Positions 16,367 to 25,751 of a stretch of 64,000 nt of DNA are shown here, piece by piece. Under the pieces are notes generated by a model. It saw nothing but the letters and a program-made list of their open reading frames with translations. It did not search any database and was not told the DNA's origin. Source of the stretch: a virus. Positions within the stretch are counted from its first letter, which is position 1; each line of letters begins with the position of its first letter. Location: the IMG/VR virus record IMGVR_UViG_3300019487_000019, positions 62,001-126,000 of that record; one strand, given 5' to 3'. The translations under genes and the position numbers were made by a program.

Positions 16367-19243
16367 TTACTTGCGAATGTCGTACAGATAGATGTCCCTG
16401 ACGCCTTGGCCATCAAATGGCTCAACGCCATGAAAGGAGTTGTCCGTTTTTGCAAATATGAACGCTGCGTTTGGCATGTATTTCATCGTAACAACCTTGC
16501 GAAACCCGTCAAACCCGAAGTGTTTACCCTCGGGATTTACGAAACCTTCTTCTTTCGGAACAAAAATTGAGGTTCCATATCTTCGCCGGACGTCATTTTT
16601 TGGCAGATAAATCAGTGCGCTAATCACTTTTGCTGGTGTATCTGTATGTGGGCCGATCTTATAACCAGGATGATCACGAATCAACAAAACCTCGTCTTTC
16701 GGACCGAAAACACCAAACTTTTTGCACAACGCTTCACGAATTCTACCACCCCGCATTGTTTTCTCGAGGTCCTTCCAAATTTTCGCCTGTGAAGCACAAA
16801 CAAAACGCTGTGGATAACCATCTGTGCCACGTGCAACTCGCAAAGACATATACTCCGTATCATCCGGAAGTGCATTCAGTAGTTGTTGATACAGCTCGTC
16901 AGGAAAGAAGTTCTTGATGTAAAGATATCCATACGGGTCTGTGTGTAGTGTTGTTTGTTCGATTTGATGCAAGATGTGTTTTTCGACAGGACTTGCCGCA
17001 ATGATTAATTTGAACTCACTTTCTGGTTCAGCTCGCGTAAAAACGATCTCGCCACAACCCTCAAAAGAACCATTCTTTCTCCTCGACTGCTCCGCCTGTT
17101 TCACGTCGTACTTCCAACCTAGTTCTTCGAGTTGTGTCAGCATTGCAACGTGCTGTGGTAGGTTCATATTAACTTCGATCAGCAAACTTTTCAGTTCTGG
17201 TTTTTTGAGTGTTTCGAGCATCCCTGCTATAACTTTGTGTTCGAATCCATCAACGTCAATCTTGACATGGTTCGGTGTTGGAAAGTTGTGTTCCGCAATC
17301 ATCAAATCAATCGGAACGCCCTGACACGGCTGTGATAATGCTTCACGCGGCTTCAACATAAAGTCTACTGCCTCTCCAAACGAATGGCACGAGCCGCCTA
17401 GGTCGTCATTCGAGAGATACAGCTGATCTTGCAACACCCGGTCTGTAGCGGCAACCCTTAGGGCAGCAACCGCCTCACAATTATTAAGATTGATATTGTA
17501 CGTTAGCAGTTCGAAGTTTTTGTGTTCGGGTTCGAACGCCATAATCCGAACTCCACGATGCTTGCTTGCCCAAACCGTATAGCCGCCAACATTTGCTCCA
17601 ACATCGAAGAAGACTTCTCCAGGCTGAAAGGTATTAATCCAATCAATTGTGATAGGTTCTTTTGTGAATAGCGTTTTTGCCCGCCAAAGCGTTGTTTCAT
17701 TTGGCGTCATAAATTGAATAGTTGTTCCCTTGTGCTCAACTGTAGTGACGCGCTGAAGCGTGTTTGCAAATATTCCTGTTCCGCCTTCAATTTGAACTTG
17801 CGAGTCAGGAAGACCCGGACTTTTTGCGATTACAGAACGCATTGTAGGCAAGATTTTGTCAGGCAGTGGCTCGCAACACAAATGCACTTCAAGGGGAGTT
17901 GAATTTGAAACGTCTTGCTCAACTTTGAACGCTTCCGATAGCGTAGCAATCCACCATTCTGCGGGCTGTTGAATCAAGTGTGCATTGCGGCCGTCAGCCA
18001 GTTTCTTTTGAGCTGGGCCAGTATGGACAACTACATACAACAGTTTCTTTGAGACACGACGCAGATCACCAATAACAGCTCTCAACAATTCGGGTTCGAT
18101 GTGTTCAAGTACATCAGAGCAAACAACTAAATCAGCAGGGCGGGGCGCAGTGTCTTTCCCAGCAATTGCTGGATCATATTCCCAAATTGGAAATGGAAGG
18201 TTTTTTGCGAGTAGGCCTTTACCACAACCATAATCCAACACAGTGTCGAACTTGAGAGCAGTACGTAATTTGATAACTGCTTCGACTCGCTTCGCACCCG
18301 AGGCTCCATAATCAGGACGATCGCTGTGAAGTTTTTTGTTTAGCTCAAGATACTCGTCGCTTATTGTTGTTTTTGATGACATAGCAATGATCGCTTCCAT
18401 GTTGGCCGGTAGTGTTGGTAAGGCGGTGGGATTTTTGGCTTTCTCGAGAGCCATATGTTGTAACATTCCTCGTCCATGCAGGATAACTTTACAGTCCGGT
18501 AATTTTGCAACCTCATCAAAAAATTGACGAGAATATTGAAGAAACACTGCGGAGGTAATGTAATCTGTCTCACCGACTGTTACTTTGGTACGAAACTTTG
18601 TTGAATTGGGATGGAAGGACGCATGTGTGTTGCCCCCAGCGCTTTCAAACGAACAGTCCATTCCAAACACATGCAATTGCCGATGTCCAAAAAATCGAGC
18701 AAGTACCATTGCTCTCAATCCTACATTCGATCCACCTGTTAAGACCCAGTGATTGTGGGGGTAGATGAATGGCATGTTATCCATCTCTTCATTGCCATAT
18801 AAATGCCAGATCTTTACTTTGTGGTCGAGCACGGCATTAAAAACATCAGCATGGCAACATGATGAAATCAGGTACTCGGTGTCCTTATGGGGGTGCTGCA
18901 AAAATCCGGCTTTATGAGGTCGAGGGTCACACTCAAGGTGCCAGGTAGGAACGATTCCATTTTTCAATAAAACGTCATGCGACCCTGACATCGACATAAT
19001 CTTGGGGAATTTTCGAAGTTCGTCAAGAGTACTATTAAGACTTGGACCGAAGCACGCAATTGCCACTGGTTCGTCAGTAATTTCTCCAGGTGAAATTGTT
19101 GGAAGACCACGAGCGATCGCTGCATAAATCTGCTGCATACGAAGTTCAGCCGAAATACAATATTGGGTTTCGACTTTGATTTCGTCAACAGGAGTTGCCG
19201 TGTTGTCTATAACACGGATTTTCTTTTTCTTCGGTTCGGCCAT
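16367..19243 (-). CDS. Four-domain enzyme: MptE-like, SAM methyltransferase, FkbM methyltransferase, 2OG-Fe(II) oxygenase
   Basis: A 958-residue multidomain protein. Residues about 55-260 resemble the MptE/DUF115 (Rossmann-like) family: G-P-S-L near 66 and L-T-G-G-S-N-V-G near 168. Residues about 300-460 form a class I SAM methyltransferase with L-D-Y-G-C-G-K-G at 336-343 and D-V-L-E-H at 377-381. Residues about 505-735 form an FkbM-type methyltransferase with D-V-G-A-N-V-G-G at 547-554 and D-V-D-G-F-E at 663-668. Residues about 770-958 look like a 2-oxoglutarate/Fe(II) oxygenase with H866-x-D868, H938 and a basic R949. The gene lies inside the fibre cluster, so a role in modifying fibre or host glycans is likely but inferred. 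Confidence 0.82.
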   Translation of the reverse strand: MAEPKKKKIRVIDNTATPVDEIKVETQYCISAELRMQQIYAAIARGLPTISPGEITDEPVAIACFGPSLNSTLDELRKFPKIMSMSGSHDVLLKNGIVPTWHLECDPRPHKAGFLQHPHKDTEYLISSCCHADVFNAVLDHKVKIWHLYGNEEMDNMPFIYPHNHWVLTGGSNVGLRAMVLARFFGHRQLHVFGMDCSFESAGGNTHASFHPNSTKFRTKVTVGETDYITSAVFLQYSRQFFDEVAKLPDCKVILHGRGMLQHMALEKAKNPTALPTLPANMEAIIAMSSKTTISDEYLELNKKLHSDRPDYGASGAKRVEAVIKLRTALKFDTVLDYGCGKGLLAKNLPFPIWEYDPAIAGKDTAPRPADLVVCSDVLEHIEPELLRAVIGDLRRVSKKLLYVVVHTGPAQKKLADGRNAHLIQQPAEWWIATLSEAFKVEQDVSNSTPLEVHLCCEPLPDKILPTMRSVIAKSPGLPDSQVQIEGGTGIFANTLQRVTTVEHKGTTIQFMTPNETTLWRAKTLFTKEPITIDWINTFQPGEVFFDVGANVGGYTVWASKHRGVRIMAFEPEHKNFELLTYNINLNNCEAVAALRVAATDRVLQDQLYLSNDDLGGSCHSFGEAVDFMLKPREALSQPCQGVPIDLMIAEHNFPTPNHVKIDVDGFEHKVIAGMLETLKKPELKSLLIEVNMNLPQHVAMLTQLEELGWKYDVKQAEQSRRKNGSFEGCGEIVFTRAEPESEFKLIIAASPVEKHILHQIEQTTLHTDPYGYLYIKNFFPDELYQQLLNALPDDTEYMSLRVARGTDGYPQRFVCASQAKIWKDLEKTMRGGRIREALCKKFGVFGPKDEVLLIRDHPGYKIGPHTDTPAKVISALIYLPKNDVRRRYGTSIFVPKEEGFVNPEGKHFGFDGFRKVVTMKYMPNAAFIFAKTDNSFHGVEPFDGQGVRDIYLYDIRK

Positions 19244-19282
19244 CGGTTTAGTATAATATGATTTTCAAACGAATGCAATAGT

Positions 19283-21598
19283 TTAAACGACACGTGTTAC
19301 CTGTCCCCAAGAACCTGCTTTGATAATGAGAATAGAAGTCGAAGATCCAGACACAGCATTACCAACGTTTAGCACCAAGTTTCCGCTCGATGCTGATGTA
19401 GCGATCTGACCCTCAATCTTGGTGACTCGCAACAAACCAACTGCGGAGGTCGTTGTGAAGCCTGTCATCTTCGTACCTTGTGTGTTTACTACAACGGAAT
19501 ACTGAGTTGCAGCAGTATTGCCAGTCTGGTCGTATGAGATGCCCATATTGACGAAGGCTGGTGCCGACAACGCCCACTGTGGGCATACGACGCTCGCGGC
19601 CGCGCTGTAATACATGTGGAATCGGAAATTGTATGTTGCATTGCTGAGCAACGAGAACGCCATACCGGAAACCGAAACGACCGCAGTAGCGGAAACCGTT
19701 TGATCACCACCGAGTGTAAATGCAGAGTTGAAGGCAACCTTACCTGCGGTAGCGGATACTATCGATGCTTTGTTCGACACTACTGATGCGTAATTTGAAA
19801 CCACAGATGCGTAAGCTGAGACTACAGATGCATAATTCGACACCACGTTAACAATAGAATTGAGGTTCGAAATGTTGGCCGCCGACACGATCGAAAATAG
19901 GTCGCTAACACGATTCTTGACTGAGGTTAACTCCGCAGAAGTGACAGCTTGAGCAGCAGATACAACCGACACGGCTTGGCTAACGATTGACACAGCATTG
20001 CTGATTGCATTATCAGCAGACGTCATTTGTGCGCTATTTGCAAGAATTGCACTGCTTAAGTTTGAAACCGATCCTTGTTGGACTGATAGGTTATTTGAGA
20101 CTGCGTTAATGTTTGATTGCAGATTAGACCTAACACTTACCAACTCAGCAGATACAATTGAAATCAAGTTACGAATTGAGGCGTGATCAACTGAGTTCTG
20201 GTTGCTCAATACGGATACAGCATTTGACACAGCGTTAATTGCGCTGGTCAGTGTGGAAATATCAATGTCGGTATTAGCAAATGTGTGCCATGCTCCATTC
20301 GCGAAGTATTCAGGTGCAGATGTAGTTGTGTTATGACGAACGTAACCCTCGACACCAGTCGGTCTCTGTGCTGTTGTTCCAGCAGGAACGAGAACAGCAT
20401 CAGTTCCGTTAATTTCAAGACTAACAGCTGGATTTGTTTCAGCAACGTTTGTGCCTATGCGAACACCAGTATTACCAGCAAACAGCTTGAGGGTTGTAAC
20501 ACCGCCTGTACGACGAGCAATACGAACGCCAGCATTAGGACTTTCGTTAAGTGTAACATCCCACCAGTCGTTTGCAGAGTTTGCGGCGTCGTCGTTGGTG
20601 CCATACACAAACTCTAGGCCAGGATTGGAGCCAGTGCCTGTAAAGCGCCAGACGCGCATCACAGCATTCGAGTCAATCATTGTGAAGACGCGAGGGCCGA
20701 AGGCGGTTCCAGACCTAGCGCTGGTATAACTATCACCAAATGAAAATCCACCGATGAATTTTAGTGCTCCGTTAAAGACCACTGATGTTGTGCCGAAGGT
20801 TCCTCCTGTGCCATTAGCATTGACAAATTTGAAGTTTTCGTACTGGGTACCTTCCGATATGTGGAGGATACGGCCGGCCACCTCATGGTTCCAGTCCGAG
20901 TCCATATCGAGAGCTCTTGTGGCTGATGTACCCGAGCCATTAAAGACGTAAATGCCGTTGTCAACCGCTGAAGTCTGTTGCCAAACTAGAATACGGTCGC
21001 CAGAAACTAGAGACACTCCGTCGACCGAGGTTCCTGGTGCTGAGAGATTGACGCTCCCAGTGGCGGCTACCCTGGCCGCGTTGATCAAATTAGCGCCACT
21101 AATTAAATTCCTAATCGACGCGTGATCAACTGAGTTCTGGTTTGACAAGGCTGACACGGCATTGCTGACAGCGTTAATATTGGATGTCAAATCTGAACGA
21201 ACACTTGCCAAATCCGCCGAAACTACAGATACTGCCTGGCTAACTATCGAAATCAAGTTACGAATTGAGGCATGATCAGCTGAGTTCTGCTGGGATAGAA
21301 CAGAAACAGCATTGCTGATTGCATTGTCCGCACTTGTCATTTGTGCTGAATTAGTTGCGACTTGTGCACTGACAACAGAAACTGCCTGGCTAACTATCGA
21401 AATTAGGTTTCTAATGGATGCGTGGTCGGCTGAATTTGCATTTGAAAGAACAGAAACAGCATTGCTTGCCGCATTGGCGACAGATAGTGCATTGGACGCA
21501 GCATTACTTACGGTATCAATACGTGTCGATAGGACGTTATCGGCACTGATACGGTTGCTAATTTCATTTGAAACAGCATTGCTGACAACGTTGACGGC
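19283..21598 (-). CDS. Coiled-coil/repeat tail fibre, distal part after in-frame TGA
   Basis: This continues in the same frame as the segment at 21599-22351, directly after a TGA at 21599-21601. Coding similarity runs through the stop (A-V-N-V-V-S-N-A-V-S repeats on both sides). If translated alone, the first good ATG is at 21340, without an obvious ribosome-binding site. The N-terminal half is made of about 20 repeats of the type S-N-A-V-S-V-L-S-N-Q-N-S-A-D-H-A-S-I-R-N-L-I-S, predicted coiled coil. A beta-rich region follows (about residues 85-350 from 21340), then another coiled-coil repeat block, then a small C-terminal head ending S-W-G-Q-V-T-R-V-V. It is probably a trimeric fibre distal part. 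Confidence 0.75.
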   Translation of the reverse strand, partial: AVNVVSNAVSNEISNRISADNVLSTRIDTVSNAASNALSVANAASNAVSVLSNANSADHASIRNLISIVSQAVSVVSAQVATNSAQMTSADNAISNAVSVLSQQNSADHASIRNLISIVSQAVSVVSADLASVRSDLTSNINAVSNAVSALSNQNSVDHASIRNLISGANLINAARVAATGSVNLSAPGTSVDGVSLVSGDRILVWQQTSAVDNGIYVFNGSGTSATRALDMDSDWNHEVAGRILHISEGTQYENFKFVNANGTGGTFGTTSVVFNGALKFIGGFSFGDSYTSARSGTAFGPRVFTMIDSNAVMRVWRFTGTGSNPGLEFVYGTNDDAANSANDWWDVTLNESPNAGVRIARRTGGVTTLKLFAGNTGVRIGTNVAETNPAVSLEINGTDAVLVPAGTTAQRPTGVEGYVRHNTTTSAPEYFANGAWHTFANTDIDISTLTSAINAVSNAVSVLSNQNSVDHASIRNLISIVSAELVSVRSNLQSNINAVSNNLSVQQGSVSNLSSAILANSAQMTSADNAISNAVSIVSQAVSVVSAAQAVTSAELTSVKNRVSDLFSIVSAANISNLNSIVNVVSNYASVVSAYASVVSNYASVVSNKASIVSATAGKVAFNSAFTLGGDQTVSATAVVSVSGMAFSLLSNATYNFRFHMYYSAAASVVCPQWALSAPAFVNMGISYDQTGNTAATQYSVVVNTQGTKMTGFTTTSAVGLLRVTKIEGQIATSASSGNLVLNVGNAVSGSSTSILIIKAGSWGQVTRVV

Positions 21599-22351
21599 TC
21601 ACTGTCTGTTGCTAATTTCGTTTGATACGGCGCTTGAAACAGCGTTAATATTGGATTGCAAATTGGACCGAACGCTTGCCACCTCCGCCGAAACAATTGA
21701 AATGTTGTTGCTGTTAAAGTTGTCGGCGCTTGTCATCTGCGCGGAGTTGGCGACGACAGCCGAACTCAAGTTGCTTACAATGACCGATAATGCCTGAACA
21801 GCAGCTGATACAATCGAAATATTATTCGAATTGAAGTTGTCTGCACTTGTCATCTGCGCCGAATTTGCGACAATTGCTGAATTCAAATTCGACGTGAACG
21901 ACGAAACGATTGAGACTCTGTTGTTAATCGACGCGTGATCGGCCGAATTCTGATTGCTCAACACAGACACTGCTTGGCTAACGGCATTAATATTCGATGT
22001 TAGGTTAGACCTAACACTTGCTACTTCAGCGGAGACAATCGAAATATTATTTGAATTGAAATTGTCCGCCGATGTCATTTGTGCTGAATTGGCAACAACG
22101 GCAGAATTGACATTGCTTACGTACGCAGATAGTGCCTGGACCTCAGACCCTTCAGCAACACTTGTCCAAGAGCCATTGATGTACATCTCCATACATGATA
22201 GATCGGTATTGTAGCGCTGTGTGCCTTCAACAGGAGACGGAGGACGATCGGCCGTGGTTCCAGGAGGAAAAGCGACTCCCGCAGTTCCACCAACAGTTAG
22301 AACTGACACCGTTTGCGGCGTTATCGTTTCTGTACCAAAATCAAAATCCAT
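21599..22351 (-). CDS. Coiled-coil tail fibre, proximal part ending at in-frame TGA
   Basis: A 250-residue open segment starting at 22351 with AAGGGCG upstream. Residues 1-75 form a small N-terminal domain (with R-P-P-S-P-V-E-G-T-Q-R-Y-N and M-Y-I-N-G-S-W-T-S-V), a layout often seen at the start of a fibre head or knob-linked module. The remainder is S-A-Q-M-T-S-A-D-N-F-N-S-N-N-I-S-I-V-S repeats. The TGA is followed at once by coding sequence of the same repeat type in the same frame, so the full protein would be about 1022 residues if the stop is read through or is an error. TGA serves as a normal stop elsewhere in this window. Confidence 0.75.
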   Translation of the reverse strand: MDFDFGTETITPQTVSVLTVGGTAGVAFPPGTTADRPPSPVEGTQRYNTDLSCMEMYINGSWTSVAEGSEVQALSAYVSNVNSAVVANSAQMTSADNFNSNNISIVSAEVASVRSNLTSNINAVSQAVSVLSNQNSADHASINNRVSIVSSFTSNLNSAIVANSAQMTSADNFNSNNISIVSAAVQALSVIVSNLSSAVVANSAQMTSADNFNSNNISIVSAEVASVRSNLQSNINAVSSAVSNEISNRQ

Positions 22352-22363
22352 TTTTCGCCCTTG

Positions 22364-24565
22364 TTAATTCGTTACGCGGGTCGCTGTTACTACGGCAACC
22401 CATCTAATAGTCTTAGCAGCTTGGCCTGTTGCCGAAAGCTTCAGTGCGCCATTCACCGTATCAGCTGCAATTGTTACGTCCCATGGTGAATCCGTTTCAC
22501 CAACAATTGTCTTAGATGGTGTTCCACCAACGAAGACTGTTGAAGCTGCTGTTGTGTCCTTTTTAATCATGCCAACAAGTCGATAGCCAGCTGCACCACC
22601 CGTTGCGTCTGTGCGGCGGGCGGCAACAAGGATGTCAAATGTAAACGAACTATTGTTTGGAAGCACGATTCGCTGTGTACCGCCTGTACCATCTAAAAAC
22701 ATCTCCGTAATTGTTGCGTTTGTCGTTTGCGTGCGAAGCACAAACACCTGTTGTTGTGCATCACCATCTGTGGCAAAGCGACCATTTGCGATGGCCTTAC
22801 TACCCCATATGTCAGCTGCGGATCCATCGCCATTACCAAAACCGTTTGTTGCCGATGCAGTTGATCCACTACCAATCGCAACTGCATTCGTACCACTCGC
22901 CACCGGTGTTGTTTCCGCCGATGGATTCTCTTTATACAATCGCAAACCACTTGATACTGTTTGCCACGTGGGTGGGGTGCCTGCACCATTAGATGTAAGA
23001 ACATAAGTCGCTGTTCCAGGCGTACCTGCAAGATCCCACTCACCGTTTCCTGCAATTCTAAATCGTTCAATCGCATTTGTTGTAACAGCAAAGTATCCTG
23101 CTGTGCCACCTGCTGTTACAGTTACATTTCCATCTGTGCCAGTGCCTGTTTTCGAACCCGCCGTGAGGCTAACCGAACCTCCACTACGATTTGTTCCAAC
23201 ACCGTTACTACCAGTCAATGTAACGTTTCCGCCATTGCCGTCAACAGGTACTCCACCCGCAATTGCAACTGCTCCTGCGTTGCCAGATACCGTTCCACCG
23301 GCCCCACCAGTTATATTTACGGTTCCGCCCGTTCCTGTTGTACCACCGATGCCACCGAATACAGAAACACCGCCACCCGTACCAGAAGTGCCGGCTGTTC
23401 CACCATTTAATGTTGCTGCTCCGCCCGCGGTTGCGGCCGTAGAGGAGTTTCCGCCACGAAGCGTTATTGCTGATCCCGTCCCTGTGTCGGCACCTTGCAG
23501 TGTTGTGACACCGACATTAGTGACGGTTAGAATATTATTGCCTTGAGCACGAATACGAATTGGATTTGCTGTTGATGCTGCAATTGTGCCTACATCCAAC
23601 AGATACTGTGCACCTGCACCACCTGTTGATGCCGCATTTTCGCTAAACGTGAAGGCCGACTTAGCAGCAGTTGTTAATGCCCAATTCCACACCTGCTCAA
23701 AGTCACCATTGTTGATGCTGTTCGAGCCCGTTGCGGCGGTGATCGAGTTCAGAGGAACTGTTGTTGAAGATGCCGCCCATTTCAAACCAGACGCTTGTGT
23801 GCTGTCAGCCATCAAAACGAATCCGTCTGTACCAACAGGAAGACGAATATTATTGACGCCGTTGTGAGTTAGTAAGTCACCTTTGGTTGTTAGAGGCGAC
23901 AAGTTGTTAAATGCTGTTAGTGCAGTAGTTGCACCCGTTCCACCGTTGGCAATTGCGATTGTTGTACCATTCCAAACGCCAGTTGTGATTGTTCCAAGAG
24001 TAGTGATTGATGTCTGACCAACATATGTTGCATCAATGTCGATTGTTGGATCACCGGCAACACCAGAACCATTACTTACCGAAATGCGCGCTGCTGTGCC
24101 AACAATCGAACGTTGTGTCCACGTATCAGCAGCAGTTCGAACGGCAAAGCCTGTTCCTGCCAGACCTTCTAAAGCAGCAAGATCGTTTGCAAGTACGAAA
24201 GTTGGATTACCAGCAACACCGTCTGGATTGGTGATCGTGATACCTGCTGCTGGTGCTACTAATGTTCTTGTTGTCGAGGTTCCAGCACCGGTTATAACGT
24301 AGATACCAGTTGTAGCAGTTCCCGCGAGCGCAGTTAGATCTGCATCGAGTGGTTGAAATGGACCACCAAAGGCGGGTGCAGACCAATCGAAGTTTCCAGG
24401 CCCTGTTTTAAGCCAAAGAGCACCCGTTGCACCAGCATCTTGTAAAAACAAGGAACCTTCGGCCGCCGCATATCCTGTAACAGACGGATCGTATGAATCT
24501 GTTACAATTACGGTGTTTTCGTCGAGTTGTAAACCCTTCAGAATACGAAAATAATCAAGCGCCAT
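22364..24565 (-). CDS. Tail fibre protein with Gly-rich shaft
   Basis: A 733-residue fibre. The N-terminal part has L-D-A-D-L-T-A-L-A-G-T-A and I-A-N-G-G-T-G-A-T-T blocks typical of phage fibres, then T-K-G-D-L-L-T-H-N-G. The shaft (about residues 370-500) is a run of G-G-x-x-T-x-x-G-G-x-V-x-I/V-x-G-G repeats, beta-helix-like. The C-terminus is beta-rich with F-V-L-R-T-Q-T-T-N-A-T and I-V-L-P-N-N-S-S-F-T-F-D-I-L-V-A-A-R-R-T, which resembles fibre C-terminal heads seen in many marine phages. It has AAGGAAA upstream and a perfect TATAAATA 24 bases before the start. Confidence 0.82.
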   Translation of the reverse strand: MALDYFRILKGLQLDENTVIVTDSYDPSVTGYAAAEGSLFLQDAGATGALWLKTGPGNFDWSAPAFGGPFQPLDADLTALAGTATTGIYVITGAGTSTTRTLVAPAAGITITNPDGVAGNPTFVLANDLAALEGLAGTGFAVRTAADTWTQRSIVGTAARISVSNGSGVAGDPTIDIDATYVGQTSITTLGTITTGVWNGTTIAIANGGTGATTALTAFNNLSPLTTKGDLLTHNGVNNIRLPVGTDGFVLMADSTQASGLKWAASSTTVPLNSITAATGSNSINNGDFEQVWNWALTTAAKSAFTFSENAASTGGAGAQYLLDVGTIAASTANPIRIRAQGNNILTVTNVGVTTLQGADTGTGSAITLRGGNSSTAATAGGAATLNGGTAGTSGTGGGVSVFGGIGGTTGTGGTVNITGGAGGTVSGNAGAVAIAGGVPVDGNGGNVTLTGSNGVGTNRSGGSVSLTAGSKTGTGTDGNVTVTAGGTAGYFAVTTNAIERFRIAGNGEWDLAGTPGTATYVLTSNGAGTPPTWQTVSSGLRLYKENPSAETTPVASGTNAVAIGSGSTASATNGFGNGDGSAADIWGSKAIANGRFATDGDAQQQVFVLRTQTTNATITEMFLDGTGGTQRIVLPNNSSFTFDILVAARRTDATGGAAGYRLVGMIKKDTTAASTVFVGGTPSKTIVGETDSPWDVTIAADTVNGALKLSATGQAAKTIRWVAVVTATRVTN

Positions 24566-24588
24566 CGTGTTTCCTTAGAATATTCGCA

Positions 24589-24596
24589 TATTTATA
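24589..24596 (-). promoter_or_regulatory. T4-type late promoter TATAAATA
   Basis: An exact match to the T4 late consensus on the minus strand, 24 bases before the fibre start at 24565. It overlaps the last codons of the upstream gene. Confidence 0.8.
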
Positions 24597-25674
24597 GCCT
24601 TATCGGCAGTCTGACAGCGTCGACTTGAACCGTGTTGGCGCCGGTGTTCGTTACTTGAAAACGGAAGTCTAGTCCCGAAACATCGAAAATAAGGGTATGG
24701 CTCAGAACCGTCCCGAGCAAACTATATTGCGTATAAGTCGTTGCACCATTATTATGAACGGCAAAGACCTGATATTGTTCAGTCACGTTCGTTGTCAGAT
24801 CCGTAACAGCAACTAACCACTTGACGGCCCGATGTCCAAGCTGTGAAACATCGTCGATCACTTTCGTTACGGCTGGCATTACTGTTTCATTGATTGACTT
24901 AATCGACACCTCTGTACAATCACAGTTTGTTTCATAGCAAGCCGTGACGGGCTTTCTTGTTATGTCGAGTGAAACGGGACTTGTTTCATTATTCAGAATG
25001 TTTAGTTCCATCATTTCGCCGTTTAGCGATACGCTTGGAATAATGTCAAGATAGTCGCCGGCTAGCGCATATGCATTGTTTGCCGACACAACACCATCAC
25101 GGTGTGTAGCGTAGACTTCGATGACCTTTCGAAGAGTATTTGTAACATCGTTAATTGAGATCAGCCATTTCACAGAACGGAATTGCGCTGTTACAGTATC
25201 AACGACCGCGGACGTACTCGCACCCACAGCCGCATGAATGTCATCAATTGGAACAACGCCAAGTACGGGCATCGTAAGAACCGATTGTGAGATTGGTATT
25301 GGGATCGGTGTCATAAACACAGCAAGATCGACAAGCTCGTTGTTTGTGATTTCGAGCTGAAGTGCACCGGCTGCGATTGTCACATCTGCTAAAAAGTTGA
25401 TCGTATCACCAAGATGGCTGTATTCGACATGTGAAGGTGACGCACCGTTTTGATGTGTTCCAAAAACCTCAAATGCGCGGACGGCAGACAGGTCAAGCAA
25501 CACAAGGGTAACTAACCATTTCACGCCTCGAAAGTTCGCAGTTGCGGCCGTGTTAACAACTTTTGTCGTCGTGGCAGGAACTGTATCGCATGATTGTGCG
25601 GGGAGAATGGTATCAATTGCTTGTGAGGTGCTCGAGCACGGAGTAGCAACAGGATGGCCAACGATTACACTCAT
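24592..25674 (-). CDS. Three-repeat structural protein of unknown function
   Basis: A 360-residue protein built from three related units of about 115 residues. Each has an R-x-V-K-W-L-V/I strand (near residues 51, 167 and 285), then F-E-V-F/I-E-V-Y/Y-Q-V-F followed by A/T-H-x-N/D-G-A/V, and a closing beta strand L-x-L-x-I-x-N-N-E. The middle contains a Cys cluster (C-Y-E-T-N-C-D-C). No enzyme motif is seen. It is probably a beta-rich virion or fibre-associated protein, first in the minus-strand fibre operon. AAGGAC precedes the ATG and a GATAAATA motif is 28 bases upstream. Confidence 0.78.
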   Translation of the reverse strand: MSVIVGHPVATPCSSTSQAIDTILPAQSCDTVPATTTKVVNTAATANFRGVKWLVTLVLLDLSAVRAFEVFGTHQNGASPSHVEYSHLGDTINFLADVTIAAGALQLEITNNELVDLAVFMTPIPIPISQSVLTMPVLGVVPIDDIHAAVGASTSAVVDTVTAQFRSVKWLISINDVTNTLRKVIEVYATHRDGVVSANNAYALAGDYLDIIPSVSLNGEMMELNILNNETSPVSLDITRKPVTACYETNCDCTEVSIKSINETVMPAVTKVIDDVSQLGHRAVKWLVAVTDLTTNVTEQYQVFAVHNNGATTYTQYSLLGTVLSHTLIFDVSGLDFRFQVTNTGANTVQVDAVRLPIRL

Positions 25675-25701
25675 GTTTGTCCTTATTTTCGGCGGGTTTA
25701 G

Positions 25702-25734
25702 TATTTATCACAGAAGTTTTCCACCAAATAAATA
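25702..25734. promoter_or_regulatory. Divergent pair of late promoter motifs
   Basis: GATAAATA on the minus strand (25702-25709) faces the fibre operon. AATAAATA on the plus strand (25727-25734) lies 18 bases before the ATG at 25752. The two transcription units therefore diverge from a 75-base region. Confidence 0.7.
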
Positions 25735-25751
25735 CAAGATCAGGAGCAAAT

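Noticed and set aside
21340-21342. The ATG at about 21340 as an independent fibre gene start
   Set aside because: The frame is open and of the same repeat type for 86 codons upstream up to the TGA, and there is no ribosome-binding site at the ATG.
21599-21601. Genome-wide recoding of TGA to a sense codon
   Set aside because: TGA ends several genes here in ATGA overlaps (for example 33084, 42413, 52157 and 52549), so it functions as stop.
19283-22351. CRISPR-like array suggested by the many short repeats
   Set aside because: Repeats are protein-coding (coiled-coil S-N-A-V-S units) with codon-level variation and no conserved spacer layout.
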